In this document: one piece after another, positions 49,379 to 57,380 of the stretch | Position numbering within the stretch: the stretch's first letter is position 1 | Layout of the letters: every line of letters begins with the position of its first letter | Assembly: GCF_019218295.1 (NCBI RefSeq) | Contig: NZ_JAHUZF010000006.1 | Location: 2,046,001 to 2,110,000 of the forward strand | DNA from: Maritimibacter sp. DP1N21-5 | Lineage (GTDB): Bacteria; Pseudomonadota; Alphaproteobacteria; Rhodobacterales; Rhodobacteraceae | Length of the DNA: 64,000 nucleotides | Direction: 5' to 3' | Notes under the pieces: model-generated | Databases searched by the model: none | Told to the model about the DNA's origin: nothing | Seen by the model: only the letters and a program-made list of their open reading frames with translations | Program-made: the position numbers and the translations under genes

Positions 49379-49412
49379 GACGATGAAGCCTTCTCCCTTT
49401 CATCTTTCCGAA

Positions 49413-49472
49413 AATATGCTGGGGGGTCCGGGGGGCAAAGCCCCCCGGCGGATCGGCCCGGCGCCAGCCGGG
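49413..49472 (+). repeat. Two-hairpin G-tract intergenic repeat, copy 3
   Basis: An AAATAT box at 49412-49417 and a GGGGGG run at 49421 precede a 9-bp stem CCGGGGGGC/GCCCCCCGG (49428-49436 with 49440-49448, loop AAA) and a second 6-bp stem (49457-49462 with 49467-49472). It interrupts the importer operon between dppC and dppD. The layout is the same as in copy 1 at 2074. Confidence 0.7.
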
Positions 49473-49504
49473 GCTAGACCCCGCACGACCAACGGAGGCC
49501 CCCT

Positions 49505-50479
49505 ATGACCCTCCTCTCCATCAGGAACCTCACCGTCGACTTCGACACCGCCGGTGGTGCCTTCCGCGCTGTGGACAGCGTCGACATTTCGGTCGATCAA
49601 GGCGACGTGCTGGCCATCGTGGGCGAATCCGGCTCCGGCAAATCCGTCTCCATGCTCGCCGCGATGGGCCTTCTTCCCTGGACCGCAACCATCACGGCGG
49701 ACGAGATGAGCTTTGACGGCCGAGACCTGCGCGGTATGTCCGCGCGCGAGCGCCGCAAGGTCATCGGCCGCGACATGTCGATGATCTTTCAGGAGCCGAT
49801 GTCCTCGCTCAACCCCTGCTTCACGGTCGGCTTCCAGATCAAGGAGGCGCTCAAGACCCACCTTGATCTCGACCGCGCCGGGCGTCAGCGCCGCGCGGTG
49901 GAACTGCTCGACCTTGTGGGCATCCCCGACCCGGAACGGAGGCTGAAAGCGTTCCCGCACCAGCTCTCCGGGGGCATGTCCCAGCGCGTCATGATCGCCA
50001 TGGCATTGGCCTGCAAGCCGCGCCTCCTGATCGCGGACGAGCCGACCACGGCGCTCGACGTCACCATCCAGGCCCAGATCCTCGACCTGCTCACGGACCT
50101 GCAGAAGGAAACCCGGATGGGCCTCATCCTGATCACCCACGACATGGGCGTGGTGGCCGAGACGGCGCAGCGCGTGCAGGTGCAATATGCCGGGCAGAAG
50201 GTCGAGGAACAACCGGTGCGCTCGCTCTTCGCAGATCCGCACCATCCCTATACTTCGGCACTCCTTGCCGCCCTGCCCGAACGGGCGACAGAGCGGCATC
50301 TGCCGACCATCCCGGGTGTGGTCCCGGGACAATACGATCGGCCCAGGGGCTGTCTCTTCTCGCCCCGTTGCCAGTTCGCAGACGACCTCTGCCGCAACAC
50401 GCCGCCGCCCGTGCAGCCGCCCGAGCTTGGCCTCGCCCGCTGCCACTATCCCCTGACGAAGAAGGAGGACGCGGCATGA
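49505..50479 (+). CDS. ABC transporter ATP-binding protein, DppD type
   Basis: The 324-residue ATPase has Walker A ([13 protein letters not shown]), signature [16 protein letters not shown] and Walker B ([12 protein letters not shown]), and the oligopeptide-specific C-terminal Cys-rich tail ([15 protein letters not shown]) that binds an iron-sulfur cluster in some family members. It overlaps the DppF-type gene by four bases (ATGA). Confidence 0.93.
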   Translation: MTLLSIRNLTVDFDTAGGAFRAVDSVDISVDQGDVLAIVGESGSGKSVSMLAAMGLLPWTATITADEMSFDGRDLRGMSARERRKVIGRDMSMIFQEPMSSLNPCFTVGFQIKEALKTHLDLDRAGRQRRAVELLDLVGIPDPERRLKAFPHQLSGGMSQRVMIAMALACKPRLLIADEPTTALDVTIQAQILDLLTDLQKETRMGLILITHDMGVVAETAQRVQVQYAGQKVEEQPVRSLFADPHHPYTSALLAALPERATERHLPTIPGVVPGQYDRPRGCLFSPRCQFADDLCRNTPPPVQPPELGLARCHYPLTKKEDAA

Positions 50480-51426
50480 ATGCTGTCGTGACCGCCACGC
50501 ATCTCGCCCGCCACTACGAGGTCGGCGGCGGGATGTTTCGCAAAACCGGCACGGTGCGCGCGCTGTCGGAGGCGACCTTCTCGATCGAGGCCGGCAAGAC
50601 GCTCGCCGTCGTCGGGGAATCCGGCTGCGGAAAATCGACCCTCGCCCGCCTCGTCACGCTGATCGAGGAGCCGACCGCCGGAGAGCTCACCATCGACGGC
50701 ATGGCCGCGACGCCCGACAACTGGGACAAGCTGCGACAGTCGGTGCAGATCGTGTTCCAGGACCCCTATGGCTCGCTCAACCTGCGCCATCGGGTCGGCG
50801 CGATCCTTGAGGAGCCGCTGAAGATCAACCGGCCGAAGATGTCCGCCAAGGAGCGGCAAGAGAAAGCGCGCGAGATGATGGCGCTCGTGGGTTTGCGCCC
50901 CGAACACTACGACCGCTTTCCGCATATGTTCTCGGGCGGGCAGCGGCAGCGGATCGCCGTGGCGCGGGCGCTCATGCTCGAACCGAAGCTCCTCGTGCTC
51001 GATGAACCCGTCTCGGCGCTCGACCTGTCGATCCAGTCGCAGGTGTTGAACCTGCTTCTCGACCTGCAGGAACGCCTCGACCTTGCTTATCTTTTCATCT
51101 CCCACGACCTCTCGGTGGTGCGTCACGTGGCCGACGACGTCGTGGTGATGTATCTGGGCCGCCCGGTGGAATTCGGCTCGAAAGACAGTGTCTTCGCCCA
51201 TCCGCGTCATCCCTATACCAAGGCGCTCCTCTCGGCGACGCCCTCGACCGAACCCAACCCCGAGAAGAAGCGGATCAAGCTCGAGGGCGAATTGCCCTCG
51301 CCGCTTTCGGTGCCCGAAGGCTGCCCGTTCGCGCCCCGCTGCTGGAAGGCGCAGGACAAGTGCCGGGCCGAAAGACCCGAGCTGATGGGCGAGCCACATC
51401 CCGCTGCCTGCTGGTTCCCGGAATAG
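50476..51426 (+). CDS. ABC transporter ATP-binding protein, DppF type
   Basis: The 316-residue ATPase has Walker A (GESGCGKSTLA), the signature FSGGQRQRIAVARAL, Walker B (LLVLDEPVSALD) and the Dpp-type C-terminal Cys motif CPFAPRCWKAQDKC. It closes the importer operon. The following DNA is a degraded region, so the operon ends near 51426. Confidence 0.93.
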   Translation: MNAVVTATHLARHYEVGGGMFRKTGTVRALSEATFSIEAGKTLAVVGESGCGKSTLARLVTLIEEPTAGELTIDGMAATPDNWDKLRQSVQIVFQDPYGSLNLRHRVGAILEEPLKINRPKMSAKERQEKAREMMALVGLRPEHYDRFPHMFSGGQRQRIAVARALMLEPKLLVLDEPVSALDLSIQSQVLNLLLDLQERLDLAYLFISHDLSVVRHVADDVVVMYLGRPVEFGSKDSVFAHPRHPYTKALLSATPSTEPNPEKKRIKLEGELPSPLSVPEGCPFAPRCWKAQDKCRAERPELMGEPHPAACWFPE

Positions 51427-51427
51427 C

Positions 51428-51990
51428 TCAGTCCTTTTCGGGCGCACCGACCCGCGCACGCCAAGCCTCGCATAGGCGCGCAGGTCGGAGAGGTTCTGCG
51501 GCGGATCGACCGGCACACTGCGTTGCGGCAGCGCCTACGGATCCGCCAGAAGCGCGGCCCCGATACTGGTGCCGGTCGCGGAATGGGACAGGCGCACCTG
51601 TCGCCCGGCGACCGCCGCGAGCACCGCGAGGAAAAGGACGTTTCGGGCGAAGGGACCTTCCACGACGCTGGGACCATCCGCGCCGATGATCCCCAGGCAT
51701 TCGGCCGTCATGAGCGCCAGATACCATTACCGGGCAACGCTCTTTTCGCCCGGTGTCATGCCCTGTTCGCTCCAACCTCCGCTGTGTCCCGGGAAGGGTC
51801 CGGAGCCGGGTTCGACCGAGGGCCGGAGGAACAGGTGCTCCCCGGCGACCCGCGTCACGTCCTCGGGCGACGGCGTCGCCGTCTCGCCCTTCCGCCTCAC
51901 GTATTCGCGTCCGCCCATGAAGCGCGCGCTCGGGGTCGGATCGTCCAGCCCGTTCACGTTGATCAGCGTATCCCGCGCCGGGTTGAGCCG
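51428..51990 (-). pseudogene. Remnant of a FGGY-type sugar kinase (rhaK-like), C-terminal part
   Basis: Minus-strand reading in three frames gives kinase fragments: DTLINVNGLDDPTPSARFMGGREY followed by VEPGSGPFPG (frame ending at 51727), then YLALMTAECLGIIGADGPSVV and ATGTSIGAALLA in another frame, and a tail ending at 51428. They are the C-terminal half of a FGGY carbohydrate kinase, interrupted by at least two frameshifts and stops. Rhizobial rhamnose loci end with rhaK, so this is a rhaK candidate. The N-terminal half is absent. Boundaries are approximate; not translated as shown. Confidence 0.7.
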
Positions 51991-52415
51991 GATGGGCGAG
52001 GTCGATCGGGTTCCAGATCGCGAAGGGCTTGGACGCCCCGCTGTCGATGGCGCCAGCCATTTCGGACGGAAGGCCAAGGCCGGTCACGTTCACCTGCCCC
52101 ACCTTGCCCGCGTCTTCCACCGCGCGCGCGGCGGCGACGATGCCCACCGAGGTCGGCGCGATGATGGCGTCGAAATCCGGGTAGGTCCTGCATCAGGCCG
52201 GTGGCTTCGCGACAGGATTTGTCCGCAAGGTCGTCACCATAGACGGTGCCCACGACTTCGATGCCCTCGTAGTTGTCCATCACCTTGTTCATCTCTTCAA
52301 TCCAGATGTTCTGGTTCGTCGAGGTGGTGGTGGCGGACAGCACCGCGACCTGACCGCCATCGGGCAGCTCATCTGCTGCGAGCTTCATGATCATGTTCCC
52401 GATCAGCGCGTTGGA
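51991..52415 (-). pseudogene. Remnant of rhamnose ABC transporter binding protein (rhaS-like), middle part
   Basis: Minus-strand frames give NALIGNMIMKLAADELPDGG then TVYGDDLADKSCREATGL, and after a frameshift near 52180 APTSVGIVAAARAVEDAG and VTGLGLPSEMAGAIDSGASK, ending in NPIDLA near 52000. This is the middle of a RhaS-type sugar-binding protein. Both its N-terminus with signal peptide and its C-terminus are missing; it is fused directly to the kinase remnant at about 51990, which would be the result of deletion of rhaT, rhaP, rhaQ and rhaU. Confidence 0.72.
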
Positions 52416-52421
52416 CGACGG

Positions 52422-52913
52422 GTGAGAAAGGACCCGCTGACCGGCGACACGGTCGAAGTCCTCTGGGTCAAGGGATCGGGCGGCGATGTCGGCTCGATCA
52501 AGATGGACGGTTTCGCGACGCTCTTCGTGGACAAGCTGAATGCGCTGAAGGGCCTTTGTCGCGGGGTCGAGCTTGAGGACGAGATGGTCGGCTATCCTGT
52601 CCACCCGCTATTTCCTTGTCTCGCGCTGGAAGGTGCCGAAGTCGGCATCCGGGTCAACGAGGTCAATCCCGACGCGGTCCTGCGCGACTCCAAGATCTGG
52701 GAGGGCGAATGGCTCGACCAGCGCGCGTCGACCTATGGCACCGACAAGAAGGGACTCGAGGAAATATATCGCAACCGGTCGATGCTCAAGCGCTCGGTCC
52801 TGCCCGAAGACATTGCGGAAGCCGCCTACTGTTACGCGGCCGACGCTTCGGCTAAGTCGACGGGCAATATCGTGAACGTCGACGCGGGCAAGAAGGAAGC
52901 CTTCACCCGCTGA
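52422..52913 (+). pseudogene. rhaD: Internally deleted rhaD remnant (rhamnulose-phosphate aldolase/dehydrogenase)
   Basis: The frame stays open for 163 codons but joins two distant parts of one protein: residues 3-60 (DPLTGDTVEVLWVKGSGGD, then MDGFATLFVDKLNALKGL, then DEMVGY) are from the class II aldolase domain, while from about residue 72 the sequence (GIRVNEVNPDAVLR, SMLKRSVLPEDIAEA, SAKSTGNIVNVDAG) is the very end of the short-chain dehydrogenase domain. Most of both domains is deleted and the aldolase start is missing. It is on the opposite strand to the rhaS remnant, matching the divergent rhaD/rhaS arrangement of rhizobia. Confidence 0.8.
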
Positions 52914-52976
52914 CCCGGCGAACATGTCATCGGTCGGGGGCGCAGCACCGCCCCCGGACAAGCGGAGGGAACGCGC

Positions 52977-54122
52977 ATGCGTCTGGCGCAGTGCCACAAT
53001 TTTCACGATTTCCGGCAGCTCGCCAAGCGCCGCCTGCCGGGACCGATCTTCAACTACATCGACGGCGGCGCGGACGACGAGGTGACGCTCCGGCGCAACT
53101 CGGCGGCCTTCGACACCGTCGATCTCGTGCCCCATGTGCTCCGGGGCACGCCCGAGGTCGATCTGTCGGTCGAGGTCATGGGCCAGAAGCTCGCCCTGCC
53201 CTTCTACCTCTCGCCCACCGCGCTCCAGCGGCTCTTTCACCATGACGGCGAACGCGCGGTCGCGGCCGCGGCGGGAAAATACGGCACCATGTTCGGCGTG
53301 TCGTCGCTTGGCACCGTGAGCCTTGAGGAGCTGCGGCGCAAACACGACAATCCGCAGGTCTATCAGTTCTATTTCCACAAGGACCGGGGCCTCAACCGCG
53401 CGATGATGCAGCGGGCCAAGGACGCCGGCGTGAACGTCATGATGCTCACTGTCGACAGCATGACCGGCGGCAATCGCGAGCGTGACAAACGGACGGGGTT
53501 CTCGATCCCCTTCAAGCTCACATTGGGCGGCATGGCACAATTCGCGGTGAAGCCGGCCTGGGGGATCAACTACGTCACCCACGAGAAATTCGCGCTGCCC
53601 CAGCTTGACGAACATGTCGACATGGGCGGCGGCACCATGTCGATCGGGCGCTATTTTACCGAGATGCTCGATCCCACGATGAACTGGGACGACCTGGCGG
53701 AAATGGTCTCGGACTGGGGCGGAAAATTCTGCCTCAAGGGCGTCATCCATCCCGACGATGCAGCCCGCGCAGCCGAGGCCGGCTGTGACGCGGTGATCCT
53801 GTCGAACCACGGTGGACGGCAGCTGGACGGGTCCATTGCGCCCTTCGAAGCGCTCGAAGGCATTGTGGATCAGGTGGGCGACAGGCTCGAGGTGATCATG
53901 GACTCCGGCATCCAGCGCGGCACCCACATCGTCAAGGCGCTGGCCATGGGAGCGAAAGCCGTTGGGATCGGTCGGGGATACCTCTTTCCCCTCGCCGCGG
54001 CCGGGCAGGCCGGGGTTGAACGGATGGTCGGCCTCCTGAAGGACGAGGTCGAACGGGACATGCGCCTGATGGGCGTCTCGAAGGTCGCGGATCTGAGCCG
54101 CGACATGCTGCGCAAACGATAA
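52977..54122 (+). CDS. lldD: FMN-dependent L-lactate dehydrogenase
   Basis: The enzyme oxidises L-lactate to pyruvate with FMN, feeding electrons to the respiratory chain. The 381-residue protein is complete: N-terminal NFHDFRQLAKRRLPGPIFNYIDGGAD (in part), FMN-binding SSLGTVSLEEL, and the catalytic SNHGGRQLDGS with His and Arg present. Rhamnose breakdown yields L-lactaldehyde and then L-lactate, so a lldD gene in a rha locus makes sense; all its neighbours at 51428-55376 are broken but this gene is not. The promoter may have been lost with the rha deletions, but 52914-52976 has a ribosome binding site (GGAGGGAACGCGC). Confidence 0.92.
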   Translation: MRLAQCHNFHDFRQLAKRRLPGPIFNYIDGGADDEVTLRRNSAAFDTVDLVPHVLRGTPEVDLSVEVMGQKLALPFYLSPTALQRLFHHDGERAVAAAAGKYGTMFGVSSLGTVSLEELRRKHDNPQVYQFYFHKDRGLNRAMMQRAKDAGVNVMMLTVDSMTGGNRERDKRTGFSIPFKLTLGGMAQFAVKPAWGINYVTHEKFALPQLDEHVDMGGGTMSIGRYFTEMLDPTMNWDDLAEMVSDWGGKFCLKGVIHPDDAARAAEAGCDAVILSNHGGRQLDGSIAPFEALEGIVDQVGDRLEVIMDSGIQRGTHIVKALAMGAKAVGIGRGYLFPLAAAGQAGVERMVGLLKDEVERDMRLMGVSKVADLSRDMLRKR

Positions 54123-54150
54123 TCGCCGGCCCCGCCGGCAGGGAGACGAG

Positions 54151-55376
54151 ATGAGCTACAGTTCCGCAAAGGACGCCTTCGCCGAATGGGGCGTGGACAC
54201 CGAAGCCGCTATGGACGCGCTGGGGCAGATCCCGATTTCGGTGCACTGCTGGCAGGGTGACGACGTCGTCGGCTTCGAGAAAAAGAGCGGCTCCTCCGGC
54301 GGCGGCATCCAGGCAACCGGCACCCATCCGGGCCGCGCCCGCACCCCGGACGAGCTTCGCGCCGACCTCGAATTCGGCTACGGCATGATCCCGGGTAGGC
54401 ACGGGCTGAACCTTCACGCCTCTACCTCGACACCGTGGAGGCACCCGACCGAGACGAGATCGGGTTCCGCCATTTCACGCCCTGGGTCGACTGTGCCCGC
54501 GATCAGGGGATCGGGCTCGACTTCAACCCGACGTTCTTCGCCCACGCCAAGGCCGACGATAACCTGACCCTGAGCCACCCGGACAAGGGCATCCGCGACT
54601 TCTGGAACGAACATGGCACATGCTGTCGCGACATCGCCGCACAGATGAGGGCCGCCCAAGGCACGCCTGCGGTCAACAACATCCGGCTGCCGGACGGGTA
54701 GGGACAACCCGGTCGACCGCATGACGGCATGCCGGCGACTTGAAGCCTCGCTCGACGCGATGTTCGCGCCGGAACACGACAAGGCGCATCTGCTCGATGC
54801 CGTGGAATCCAAGCTCTTCGGGATCGGGGTCGAAGCCATGACCGTCGATTGCCACGAGTTCTACATATGCTACGCGATCCCCAAGGGCACGCTCCTGTGC
54901 CTCGACATGGGTCACTTCCATCCGACCGAGAACATCGCCGACAAACATTCCGCCGTGGCCCTGTCGGTGGACGAGCTCCTGCTCCATGTCTCGGGACCTA
55001 TGCGTTGGGATTCCGATCACGTCGTCCATCTGGACGATGCGATCCGCGCCATGGCGCAAGAGCTGGTCTTCGGCGACCTTCTGGGCCGGACCCGCATCGG
55101 GCTCGACTTCTTCGACGCTACAATCAGCCGGACGGCCGCCTGGGTCATCGGCGTGCGCAACATGCAATAGGCGCTCCTGATGCCGCAGACCCGCCTCAAG
55201 GCCGCAGAAGAAGCGCTCGACTTCACCACCGGCTCGTTCTGACCGAGGAGCTGAAGGATCTGCCCTTCAGCGCGGTCTGGGCCGAGTTCTGCGCGCGAAA
55301 CGACCGTCCGACCGGCAAGGCATTGACCGGGGAACTGGACGGGTATCAGGCGAAGGTGTCAGCTCGGGGCGCCTGA
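54151..55376 (+). pseudogene. rhaI: Broken L-rhamnose isomerase gene (rhaI type)
   Basis: Frame pieces cover a complete TIM-barrel rhamnose isomerase of the Pseudomonas/rhizobial type: residues from MSYSSAKDAFAEWGVD to GRHGLNLHA in the first frame, FRHFTPWVDCARDQGIGLD to VNNIRLPDG in a second frame (shift near 54400), RRLEASLDAMFAPEHD to VIGVRNMQ in the first frame again (shift near 54705), a nonsense TAG at 55168, then a last shift near 55236 to LTEELKDLPFSAVWAEF. Three frameshifts and one stop are seen. The gene is inactive. The start ATG at 54151 has GGGAGACG upstream. Confidence 0.85.
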
Positions 55377-55398
55377 CGGACGAGTGCATTGGCAAGCC

Positions 55399-56292
55399 CT
55401 AACCGACGAGGGCCTGGCGCAGCGCCGGAATGTCGTCGAGCACGCAGTCGACAAAGGCCGCGATACGCGGCGACCGGCGCAGGTCGGATGGCGTCAGCAG
55501 ATACCAACTGCGGGTCAACTCCGGGACCGGCGGCAAGACCTGAACCAGACTGTCCTCGGCATCTCCCAATGTGGTCGGCAGCGGCGCGACGCCGACACCC
55601 GCTTTCACCGACGACACGACGCCGAGAATACTTGAACTGCGGCTGACGATACGCGCGCCGGGCACGGCCGACGGCAGCCAGATGGCGACGCGATGCGACT
55701 TCATGATGCCATCGAAGCCGATCAGAGCATGCGCCGACAGGTCCGGGATGCTTCCCGGGCGGCCATGCCGCTGAACATAGCTCTTGCTGGCATAGATGGC
55801 CCAGACCGAGTCGCAGATCTTTCGTCCGACAAGGGTCTCGTCCACCGGCCCGCCGGACCGGAACGCGACATCAGCCTCTCCCTTGGTCAGATCCAGATAG
55901 CGGTCGCTGGTAACGAATTCCACGGAGAGGTCGGGATAGAGGGCATGGAACCGGTCGAGCAGGCCCGTCGCAACGATGCGCGGCACCGTCGGCTCCGGGC
56001 AGGTCAGGCGAATACGTCCCTTGAGATCGAGCTTCAGAGCAATGATCTTGCGCTCCAGACAATCGACGGCACCCTCGACAGCCATGACCTCGTCGAGAAG
56101 CGCCTCGCCCATTTCCGAGAGCTGGTATCCCGCCGGATATCTCTTCACGAGGGTGAGCCCGATGCGTCGCTCGAGCTCGTGAAGCCTGCGATGCACTGTC
56201 GACTGATTAACGCCAAGCGCCTTCGCAGCGGACAGTGTGCTACCCTGTCGCGAAACGGCAATGAGGTGGCGCAGATCGTTCCAGTCGAACAT
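55399..56292 (-). CDS. LysR family transcriptional regulator
   Basis: Starting at 56292 the protein has 297 residues, with an N-terminal winged helix (MFDWNDLRHLIAVSRQGSTLSAAKALGVNQSTVHRRLHELE in part) and a periplasmic-binding-like effector domain. A longer start to 56457 would overlap the divergent cupin gene. The 103-bp region between the two starts is the likely operator of both, as usual for LysR pairs. The effector is unknown. The short gap to the rhaI wreck (22 bp) gives no functional link. Confidence 0.88.
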   Translation of the reverse strand: MFDWNDLRHLIAVSRQGSTLSAAKALGVNQSTVHRRLHELERRIGLTLVKRYPAGYQLSEMGEALLDEVMAVEGAVDCLERKIIALKLDLKGRIRLTCPEPTVPRIVATGLLDRFHALYPDLSVEFVTSDRYLDLTKGEADVAFRSGGPVDETLVGRKICDSVWAIYASKSYVQRHGRPGSIPDLSAHALIGFDGIMKSHRVAIWLPSAVPGARIVSRSSSILGVVSSVKAGVGVAPLPTTLGDAEDSLVQVLPPVPELTRSWYLLTPSDLRRSPRIAAFVDCVLDDIPALRQALVG

Positions 56293-56395
56293 GCCGATCA
56301 CTATGCAGTTTTGCGCGGCGCTTTCGCAGACTTGCTGCTGCCGCCGGGGTGTCGAACACAGTAGCCTCCCAAAAATAGCAAAGGGAGATGGCCAA

Positions 56396-56809
56396 ATGCA
56401 CGAAAAATCAGATGTCGTCACCATGACGGCCGCACTGACGGTCGGCGTCACACGCACCGCTCAGGACCGAGGGATGGCAAAGCTCACGCCCCTGCACCGG
56501 GAAATGGTGCAAGGGATGCCTCTAGCGGAAGATCAGGAAATCAGGGTCCTGTTTGCCACCCTGTCACCCGGAGATGTCACACCCTACCATTCGCATCGCC
56601 ATCCCGTGACGGTCTACATGCTCGAAGGCACGTTCACACTCGACCTCGACGGTCGCGATCCGGTTGATATCGAAGCCGGGCAGGTCTTCGTCGAACCTTC
56701 GGGCATCAATATGACGGGCCGCAACACGCGTGATGTTCCTGCCCGGATGGCCTTGTTCTATGTCTGCGAACCCGACGAACCCTTCGCCGACCCTGCGGGC
56801 ACCCGGTGA
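56396..56809 (+). CDS. Cupin domain protein
   Basis: The 137-residue protein has a single cupin barrel: PYHSHRHPVTVYMLEG carries the first metal motif (two His and Glu) and PSGINMTGRNTR the second segment. AAGGGAG upstream of the ATG at 56396 supports this start over the longer in-frame ORF. It is probably a cytoplasmic metal-dependent enzyme or small-molecule binding protein regulated by the divergent LysR gene. Confidence 0.82.
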   Translation: MHEKSDVVTMTAALTVGVTRTAQDRGMAKLTPLHREMVQGMPLAEDQEIRVLFATLSPGDVTPYHSHRHPVTVYMLEGTFTLDLDGRDPVDIEAGQVFVEPSGINMTGRNTRDVPARMALFYVCEPDEPFADPAGTR

Positions 56810-57178
56810 ACCCGAGATAGGCATAGAGGCTTCTCTTCGCCATTTTCTCCACTTGGGGGACTGGAGATAGGGAGTGCGGATGATTGAAAAGTGGCGCGCT
56901 GGGGAGGATTGCCACCGGGCCTTGTTTTCAATGGGTTGTGGATTTCTTAGACAAACCCGGGGTGTTGAAAATCAAAGGCTTACAAGGGCGATTGTCTAAG
57001 CTCTTGGGCCCAAAAGTTGTCAAGCTCGTTCGCACACCCCCTCAAATTTTTTCTTCGCGCGATATCGCACGCCATCAGGTTAGAAGTTGATAAAGATAAT
57101 CACGGAAACTTCCTATTGCCATTTTCATCCGATTCGCTCATAAACAAATCAACACAAACGCCATCACGGATTTTGCAC
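56810..57178. other. Gene-free AT-richer segment at the start of the accessory island
   Basis: No convincing gene is seen in these 369 bp. The GC content falls compared with the core genome and the sequence loses its codon-like structure. The only unusual element is a tRNA-3'-end-like stretch at 56892-56910. A 68-codon frame at 56884-57090 has atypical composition and no ribosome binding site, so it is left out. The segment upstream of 57179 is AT-rich and could hold the promoter of the island genes. Confidence 0.5.
56892..56910 (-). other. Possible 3' end of a tRNA (attachment-site remnant)
   Basis: Read on the minus strand these 19 bases end in ...GCGCGCCA and begin AATCCTCCCC, which looks like the 3' T-stem, acceptor strand and CCA of a tRNA cut inside the T loop. 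The matching 5' part of a tRNA is not present. Such partial tRNA ends are left at one border by elements that integrate into tRNA genes. This is based on sequence resemblance only. Confidence 0.3.
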
Positions 57179-57367
57179 ATGAAGAAGATCTATCGCGACT
57201 ACCGCGCTCTTTGCGCGACCGAAGGCTTCGCTCTGCTCAGCATCGAGACCGACCGCAAACACTGCCGCCTCCGTTTTGAAGCCGGCTTCGTCACTGCTCC
57301 GAGTTCCCCCTCGGATCAGCGCAACATGAAACACGTTCGCAGCGCCATTCGCCGCCTGCACGCCTGA
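57179..57367 (+). CDS. Small protein, possible HicA-like fold
   Basis: A 62-residue basic protein with a possible alpha-beta-beta-beta-alpha layout. The pattern DRKHCRLRFEAG at residues 25-36 followed by PSSPSDQR and a basic C-terminal helix resembles the HicA mRNA-interferase type (a small double-stranded RNA-binding-like fold with one catalytic His). A HicB-like antitoxin partner is not evident unless it is the next gene, which starts 13 bp later. Another reading is a small phage-type regulatory protein. The ATG follows an AT-rich region. Confidence 0.4.
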   Translation: MKKIYRDYRALCATEGFALLSIETDRKHCRLRFEAGFVTAPSSPSDQRNMKHVRSAIRRLHA

Positions 57368-57380
57368 GAGGAAGACACCA

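Noticed and set aside
56884..57090. 68-codon frame in the AT-shifted segment
   Set aside because: No ribosome binding site, no family resemblance, atypical composition; treated as non-coding.
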